Source: UBA4572 sp049965515 (lineage in GTDB: Bacteria > Nitrospirota > Leptospirillia > Leptospirillales > Leptospirillaceae). Taken from it: a DNA stretch of 11,015 nt. Shown piece after piece: positions 7,069 to 11,015 of this stretch. The position numbers and the translations under genes were made by a program. The stretch spans positions 1-11,015 of the forward strand of contig JBMFWG010000055.1 in assembly GCA_049965515.1 (NCBI GenBank). The letters are read 5' to 3'. The notes under the pieces are model-generated. The model did not search any database. It was not told the origin of the DNA and worked only from the letters and a program-made list of their open reading frames with translations. Position 1 is the first letter of the stretch. Each line of letters starts with the position of its first letter.

Positions 7069-7078
7069 GTGAGCTCAC
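7069..7078. promoter_or_regulatory. 10-bp perfect palindrome in the yebC leader
   Basis: GTGAGCTCAC lies between the expected transcription start (about 7088-7090) and the yebC start codon. Its position would suit an operator or a small leader hairpin, but a 10-base palindrome can occur by chance. Confidence 0.25.
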
Positions 7079-7095
7079 AGTGATAATTTCTTCTG

Positions 7096-7124
7096 ATTCT
7101 AGGAAAAATCAGCCAGAATTTCAA
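7096..7124 (-). promoter_or_regulatory. Sigma70-type promoter of the yebC-pheA-aroF-tyrA-aroA-cmk-plsC operon
   Basis: On the minus strand TTGAAA (7119-7124, five of six matches to the -35 consensus) is followed after exactly 17 bases by TAGAAT (7096-7101, five of six matches to the -10 consensus). Transcription would begin near 7089, giving a leader of about 65 bases. The region is locally AT-rich in otherwise GC-rich DNA and sits in the only sizeable gap before yebC. Confidence 0.72.
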
Positions 7125-7244
7125 TCACGCCAAGAGGGTCGTCTCCAACGGAAAATGCAAGGAAGGCTGCGGACTGTCATTTTTACGTGAGGGCCAGGGA
7201 ATCTCTTCTCTCCCGGGAGGATGCCCCCACCCAGCCGGGTAGAC

Positions 7245-8153
7245 TCAGTGAGACCTCCCCTGCGGCGGAAGCCGTCCGTCCCTCCGCTCCACATCGATGA
7301 CCGTCGCCGTCTGCCCGGCCACAAGACGAACGTTCCCCGGAACCGAAACGAGACGGATCCTCACGGGGATCCTCTGGGCCAGCCTCACCCAGCTGAAGGT
7401 GGGATTGACCCGGGGAACGGCGCCAGAGGGCTCACTCCGCTCAAAATCAGACACGCCCCGGGAGAAGGATTCCACCACCCCATAAAGAGGCGTCTTCACC
7501 CCCATGAGACGAATCTCCATCCGGTCTCCCCTCTGGATCGAGGGGAGCTTCGTCTCCTCAAAATAACCGTCGACGTAGAAGGAGTCGCGGTCCACCAGAG
7601 CCAGACTGGGCTCTCCCCGGCGGATGAAGTCCCCCGGCCGAAGGTGCAGGTTGGTGACATAGCCGTTGACCCGGGCCCGGACGGCCGAGCGGATCATGTC
7701 AAGCTGGGCGGAGGAGAGGCGTGCAACCGCGCCTTCATAGCGGGCCCGGGCCTCAAGGGCGCGGGCTTCCATGATTTCGGCCCGTTCCTCCGAGGCATGG
7801 CCGCTTTGGAGCAGCTCCCGATAACGGCGGGCATCCCGGATTGCCTCCACCATGGAGGCATAGCGTTCGAGAAGGAGGGCCCGGGCGGCAGAGAGAGCCA
7901 GGGAGAATCGGCGGGGATCGATGCGAAAGAGAATCTCCCCCTTCCGGACCTCCTGGTTGTCCCGAACGCCGACCGAGACGACAAGACCCGAGATATCGGG
8001 AGCCACCACCACGGAGTCGGCCCGGACCCGTCCGTCCCGGGTCCAGGGAGAGATGCGGTCCTCATGCCAGAGAAGATAGCCCGAGAAGAGCGCCCCTCCG
8101 GCCACCAAAAGGGTCAGAAGTTGTCGGCGAAATCGAAGAAGCCTTGATATCAC
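7245..8153 (-). CDS. HlyD-family membrane fusion protein, AaeA-like efflux subunit
   Basis: Periplasmic adaptor expected to link the inner-membrane FUSC protein to an outer-membrane channel. The 302 residues have one N-terminal membrane anchor (about 11-29), a first half of the lipoyl-like domain (about 48-79, VVVAPDISGLVVSVGVRDNQ), an Ala/Arg/Glu-rich coiled-coil hairpin (about 80-155), the second lipoyl half (about 158-188) and a beta-barrel domain; PTFSWVRLAQRIPVRI (251-266) is a segment typical of E. coli AaeA and its relatives. Length matches AaeA (about 310). The start is GTG at 8153, overlapping the DUF1656 stop (GTGA), with AAGGAGA eight bases upstream. No TolC-like gene is present. 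Hydroxylated aromatic acids are the substrates of E. coli AaeAB; the substrate here is inferred only. Confidence 0.88.
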   Translation of the reverse strand: MISRLLRFRRQLLTLLVAGGALFSGYLLWHEDRISPWTRDGRVRADSVVVAPDISGLVVSVGVRDNQEVRKGEILFRIDPRRFSLALSAARALLLERYASMVEAIRDARRYRELLQSGHASEERAEIMEARALEARARYEGAVARLSSAQLDMIRSAVRARVNGYVTNLHLRPGDFIRRGEPSLALVDRDSFYVDGYFEETKLPSIQRGDRMEIRLMGVKTPLYGVVESFSRGVSDFERSEPSGAVPRVNPTFSWVRLAQRIPVRIRLVSVPGNVRLVAGQTATVIDVERRDGRLPPQGRSH

Positions 8154-8356
8154 GGAGAGTGTCTCCTTGCCAAGAGAACGAGGATTTCCAAGATGATGAC
8201 ATAAAGGGACAGGTCAACGAGGGATCGATGCCAGACATGCCGGTAGAAGCCCAGCCGGGACAGGAGAAGGCGCAGACCCCAGAGAACTCCGAAGGCCAGA
8301 AGCGCCACCCCCAGAAAGGGGGAGAGAAAGATTCCAAAAAAATTGATCTCCTTCAT
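8150..8356 (-). CDS. DUF1656 small membrane protein, AaeX-like
   Basis: A 68-residue protein with two hydrophobic segments (about 6-32 and 47-63) separated by a short polar stretch containing the GFYRHVWHRSL motif, which corresponds to the IYDFVWHPAL region of AaeX. Such proteins are regularly encoded between or beside FUSC and HlyD genes; their role in the pump is not established. The ATG at 8356 overlaps the FUSC stop (ATGA) and has GGGAGGA six bases upstream, so I reject a start six codons earlier (8374). Confidence 0.85.
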   Translation of the reverse strand: MKEINFFGIFLSPFLGVALLAFGVLWGLRLLLSRLGFYRHVWHRSLVDLSLYVIILEILVLLARRHSP

Positions 8357-10398
8357 CCCTTTTCCTCCCGCCACGAGTCCGACGCACTGGCCATTCCCAG
8401 TGACGGAAGAAGAATTTCTGCCTCACGCAGAAGCCGGGAAACCTCAGGAAAAGGGACCGCCAGGCGCGCGGAGAGGTCGTGAAGCTTTCGGTCGAGATCC
8501 AGGCGGACAGTCTCCGGCAGGCGGCGGCGAGACGCTTTCTCTCTCAGGAATGACGCCATCTCCCCGAAGAGCTCCCGGAGCTCCGCGGAGAGATCCTTTG
8601 ACAGGCGGCTCCCCTCCCGGGTGAGGTGCCAGAAAGTGCGGGCAAGGCCCGCATGGAGGAGCCCCTCGGAATAACGTTCCCGGTCCGCCGGAGGGAGGGC
8701 TCCCAGGCGGATGGCCAGGGGGGCCATCCGGGAAAAGATCGCCCCCAGCCGAGGGGGGTGATGGCTCCCCTTCCCCTCCGGAGAGGCGAGAAGGGCGGCG
8801 AGATCATTCATGTTGGCATGGAAAATTCTCCGGACGCCAAAAGCGACTCCCACTGACCGCAAGAGCCGGGTGAAGACAGCGGCCATTCCGATGCCGGCCG
8901 ACTGGGCCAGGGCCGCGTTGATAGAGGAGACAAAGTCGGAATGGTAGGCGGAGGAGAGGGCCAGAAGCCCTCCGAAGCCGATGGAGAAGGCCAGGACATC
9001 AATGGTGCGCTCCGGTCGCCCGAGGAAGATCCCGGCCGGAAGAAGAACCAGGGCGAGGCAGAGGGAGAGCTCCAGGAAGTTTTCGGCCATGGGAAGGAGC
9101 GCATAGAGCATCAGGATCCCTATCGCGGAGCCTGCGGTGATGAACCCCAGAAACCGGAGAATGGCCGGAGCCGGATCGTCCATAGCGGCAAAAAATGATG
9201 AGGCCACAGCCGCCATCATGGTGGCGGTGGCACCGTCGGGCCATGAAGTCTCGCGCCAGAAGGCCGTGATGGCAAGGATGGTCACAAAGATCCCGGCCGC
9301 CGAGAGGGCGGCCAAGTCGTGGTCCCGATAGGGCGCCGGAGGCGGGAGGCCGTCGATCTTTCGGGGAGATTCCCGATGCCAGAGAAGGCGGGACTCCGAG
9401 ATCAGGATCCTCACATCCAGGAGCCGGGACAGCAAGCTCTCACACACTGGCGAGAGGGGCCCCCGAATCGGCTCCCGGCCCCCTCCCTGCATCGCCCCAT
9501 GAACCGGCCCGGGGAACTCGTGGGCAGAAGGGGTTTCTCCGGGGAGACCGGGAGGGGGGTCTCCGGGCCGCGCAAGGAACTCCCGGAGGTGGGCCAGGGC
9601 CTCCCGCGCCACGGTTTGGCACGAGTCCTTCTCCCCGGGAAGGGACTCCCGGAGACGGAGGATTTCCGAAAAGAGAGGAAGCACATGGGAGAGGTGACCC
9701 CGAACCCTCTCGAGGCGACCGATCTGCTCTGGCCGGGCGGCGTCATAGGCCGCAAAGAGAGAGAGGGGTCCCAGAGAGGAAAGCGACAGATAGAGGCGGG
9801 AGAGTGTCACGCCAAAGGCGCCGCGGTCGAGGCTGTCATCTGCGAGAGTCCGTCCGGCCGCCTCCACCTCCGCCTGAAGGGCCGACAGGCGTTTGGCATA
9901 GAGCGCGAGTGCCGAGCGGGGAAAAAACAGCTCGTTCACCAGAAAGGTAGAAAGGATCCCCAGGCAGACCTCCTCGACCCGGGCCAGGGCGACGAAAAAA
10001 ATCTGGTCGGGATGCAGGACGCTTGGAAATCCGATGAGGGCCACCGTGTACCCGGCGAGAATAAAGGCATAGCTTCGGGGCGTCGCATCAATGAGGGAGA
10101 GGTAAAGGCAGAGGGCGACCCAGGAGGCCAGGGCCATCGTCAAAAGGACAGGCATGTCGACCAGGCGGGGGACCAGAAAGACGGCCATGGCTGCCCCGAC
10201 GAAGGTCCCGACAAAACGGTAGAGGGACTTGGAGCGCACCATGCCGGTATAGGGCTGGGCGACGATGAGAACCGTCAGGAGGGCCCAGTAGGGTTGGCGC
10301 AGCTCCCAGGCAAAGGCGATGGCCAGAGCGAGAAGAGCGGCAACGAAGGTCTTGAGAGAGAAAAGAATCTCTCCCGGGGTGATTCGGGCGATGGTCAT
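8353..10398 (-). CDS. FUSC/AaeB-like efflux transporter, inner-membrane component
   Basis: Inner-membrane pump protein related to aromatic acid exporter AaeB and to fusaric acid resistance proteins. The 681 residues show a first block of about six membrane segments (about 10-160), a large soluble domain (about 165-360) with a Pro/Gly-rich stretch near 279-313, a second membrane block (about 362-515) with WPDGATATMMAAV and the family motif MDDPAPAI (406-413), and a soluble C-terminus. Length is close to AaeB (655). The ATG at 10398 is preferred; AAGGAG lies about 15 bases upstream, which is rather far, and a TTG at 10428 would add 10 residues. It is the first gene of the three-gene efflux operon. 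No LysR regulator like AaeR is in the window. Substrate is inferred. Confidence 0.88.
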   Translation of the reverse strand: MTIARITPGEILFSLKTFVAALLALAIAFAWELRQPYWALLTVLIVAQPYTGMVRSKSLYRFVGTFVGAAMAVFLVPRLVDMPVLLTMALASWVALCLYLSLIDATPRSYAFILAGYTVALIGFPSVLHPDQIFFVALARVEEVCLGILSTFLVNELFFPRSALALYAKRLSALQAEVEAAGRTLADDSLDRGAFGVTLSRLYLSLSSLGPLSLFAAYDAARPEQIGRLERVRGHLSHVLPLFSEILRLRESLPGEKDSCQTVAREALAHLREFLARPGDPPPGLPGETPSAHEFPGPVHGAMQGGGREPIRGPLSPVCESLLSRLLDVRILISESRLLWHRESPRKIDGLPPPAPYRDHDLAALSAAGIFVTILAITAFWRETSWPDGATATMMAAVASSFFAAMDDPAPAILRFLGFITAGSAIGILMLYALLPMAENFLELSLCLALVLLPAGIFLGRPERTIDVLAFSIGFGGLLALSSAYHSDFVSSINAALAQSAGIGMAAVFTRLLRSVGVAFGVRRIFHANMNDLAALLASPEGKGSHHPPRLGAIFSRMAPLAIRLGALPPADRERYSEGLLHAGLARTFWHLTREGSRLSKDLSAELRELFGEMASFLREKASRRRLPETVRLDLDRKLHDLSARLAVPFPEVSRLLREAEILLPSLGMASASDSWREEKG
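8363..8369 (-). promoter_or_regulatory. Shine-Dalgarno sequence of the DUF1656 gene
   Basis: GGGAGGA on the minus strand, six bases from the ATG at 8356. It decides the start of this short gene and lies inside the 3' end of the FUSC gene. Confidence 0.75.
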
Positions 10399-10453
10399 CG
10401 GGGCAAAACGACTCTCCTTTGGTCGCAATTTTTACATGGACCGGATTCTTCCC

Positions 10454-10459
10454 ATTATA
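10454..10459 (-). promoter_or_regulatory. Perfect -10 element of the efflux operon promoter
   Basis: TATAAT on the minus strand, 55 bases upstream of the FUSC start codon. With 17-base spacing the -35 box would be GGCTAA (10477-10482), a poor match. That box lies exactly at the edge of the TnpA remnant, so the original -35 may have been replaced or the promoter may depend on an activator. Confidence 0.55.
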
Positions 10460-10481
10460 GGGCGCAAGCTGACCATTTAGC

Positions 10482-10859
10482 CACTTCACTAAGGACACTT
10501 TAAAGACTCGGCGGGAAATCTTTGCCTCCGTCTGTCAGGACTTCGAGGCCACGTTGGCCGAATTCGGGGGAGAAGACGACTATGTTCACCTGCGGGTCCG
10601 TTACCCTCCCGAGGTCTCTGTTTCCACCCTGGTGAACAGCCTCAAGGGCGTCTTCCGCCGATTGATCCGAAAGAAAAACGACCCCCGCCTCCGGGAAAAA
10701 CTCTGGGGAGGATCGCTCTGGTCGCCCAGCTATTTTGCCGGAAGCTGTGGCGGAGCGCCTATCGACGTGATCCGCCAGTATATCGAACAGCAGAAGACGC
10801 CCCATGGAAAGCAGACTCCAGGACGGCTCCGCCGTCCCGGCTCACCTTCCTCGTCCTGA
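10482..10859 (+). pseudogene. tnpA: IS200/IS605 TnpA transposase remnant (Y1 HUH family)
   Basis: The frame is open from the stop at 10470-10472 and reads TnpA-like from about FTKDTLKTRREIFASVCQDF onward; about 30 N-terminal residues of a normal 130-150 residue TnpA are missing, with no start codon in place. The HUH motif, normally HVH, reads YVH (bases 10581-10589), so one metal-binding histidine is lost. WGGSLWSPSYFAGSCGG and the catalytic tyrosine in RQYIEQQ (codon 10779-10781) remain. After KTP at 10802 the frame reads through the right-end hairpin to a TGA at 10857-10859. TnpA is a single-strand transposase; this copy cannot be active. Confidence 0.82.
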
Positions 10860-10889
10860 AGGGAGAGGCTTGTCGCGCATTCAGATCAA
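10817..10889 (+). repeat. IS right end, copy B, direct repeat of 46-118
   Basis: Matches copy A with six mismatches over 73 bases. The hairpin GGACGG-CTCCG-CCGTCC (10821-10837) is identical in both; the second stem is CCTTC (10845-10849) with GAAGG (10858-10862). Copy A has T instead of C at the fifth position, which keeps the pair as a G-U wobble. It immediately follows the TnpA remnant. Confidence 0.75.
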
Positions 10890-11015
10890 TCGGACCCCGC
10901 TGGTCGCGGCCATCAACGTTGTGGTGCCGGTGCACCGGATATCTTCTCTTTGCAGGGCCTCAAAAATCTCGACCCCGCACTCCAATGATGGTTGATCGGG
11001 ATAGGGGGGGCTTTC
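10881..11015 (-). CDS. Unidentified partial reading frame at the right edge
   Basis: On the minus strand a frame is open from the window edge for 44 codons to a TGA at 10881-10883. It includes the stretch LECGVEIFEALQREDIRC, which looks like ordinary protein, and about 70 percent of third positions are G or C, as in the neighbouring genes. I do not recognise it. The stop codon lies inside the IS right end, so if the gene is real its natural C-terminus has probably been cut off by the insertion. It could equally be a chance frame. Confidence 0.2.
   Translation of the reverse strand, partial: ESPPYPDQPSLECGVEIFEALQREDIRCTGTTTLMAATSGVRLI
10927..10938. repeat. 12-bp perfect palindrome
   Basis: CCGGTGCACCGG, 38 bases beyond the IS right end. 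No promoter or gene start is visible around it, so no role can be given. Confidence 0.3.

Larger units (their letters stand above)
10482..10889 (+). mobile_element. Truncated IS200/IS605-family insertion sequence (copy B)
   Basis: The unit consists of a TnpA remnant and the right end (10817-10889), ending in TCAA at the same place where copy A ends. The left end and the first part of tnpA are missing: recognisable TnpA sequence begins abruptly around 10482-10485. No tnpB is found between tnpA and the right end, so the parent was either a single-gene IS200-type element or has lost tnpB. Confidence 0.7.

Noticed and set aside
7210..7219. CTCCCGGGAG palindrome after the HlyD gene, as a terminator
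   Set aside because: It has no loop and no following T-run on the minus strand, so it is not a credible intrinsic terminator.
9319..10503. Plus-strand open frame of 394 codons opposite the FUSC gene
   Set aside because: The composition is low-complexity (Gly, Arg, Glu, Lys), there is no SD or motif, and it mirrors a well-supported membrane protein.
46..10889. CRISPR-like repeats
   Set aside because: The only clear repeat has two copies almost 10.8 kb apart, and no array of regularly spaced short repeats is present.

Overview
The window is GC-rich bacterial DNA with tightly packed genes, nearly all on the minus strand, bracketed at both ends by debris of an IS200/IS605-type insertion sequence. 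The DAHP synthase of the Thermotoga type, the fused chorismate mutase-prephenate dehydratase and the class II-like EPSP synthase suggest a Nitrospirota-like organism, possibly a Leptospirillum relative. That placement rests on impression, not on a search.

Layout from left to right: (1) 1-405 has no recognisable gene. It holds a solo copy of an IS right end (46-118), an AT-rich stretch with a plausible plus-strand promoter, a 14-bp dyad and a strong Shine-Dalgarno sequence (203-282) that lead to no ordinary start codon. (2) 406-7024, minus strand, is one long operon in transcription order yebC, pheA, aroF, tyrA, aroA, cmk, plsC. It starts from a good sigma70-type promoter at 7096-7124. (3) 7245-10398, minus strand, is a three-gene efflux operon: a FUSC/AaeB-like membrane protein, a DUF1656/AaeX-like small membrane protein and an HlyD/AaeA-like membrane fusion protein. 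A perfect TATAAT lies at 10454-10459. (4) 10482-10889, plus strand, is a 5'-truncated, mutated TnpA followed at once by a second copy of the same IS right end. (5) 10890-11015 is a flank with an unidentified minus-strand open frame running off the window edge.

Functionally, the main operon carries DAHP formation (aroF), the EPSP step (aroA), entry to both phenylalanine and tyrosine (pheA, tyrA), then nucleotide and phospholipid housekeeping (cmk, plsC), with yebC at the head. Most junctions overlap by one to a few bases (TGATG, ATGA, GTGA), which implies translational coupling. The only sizeable internal gap is 94 nt between pheA and aroF. The upstream efflux genes resemble pumps for aromatic carboxylic acids, so a biosynthetic and an export module for aromatics lie side by side, each with its own candidate promoter.

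I see no CRISPR array, rRNA, tRNA or clearly new defence system. The points most worth a second look are the paired IS ends flanking the locus, the IS junction beside the efflux promoter, and the orphan promoter-dyad-SD unit on the left.
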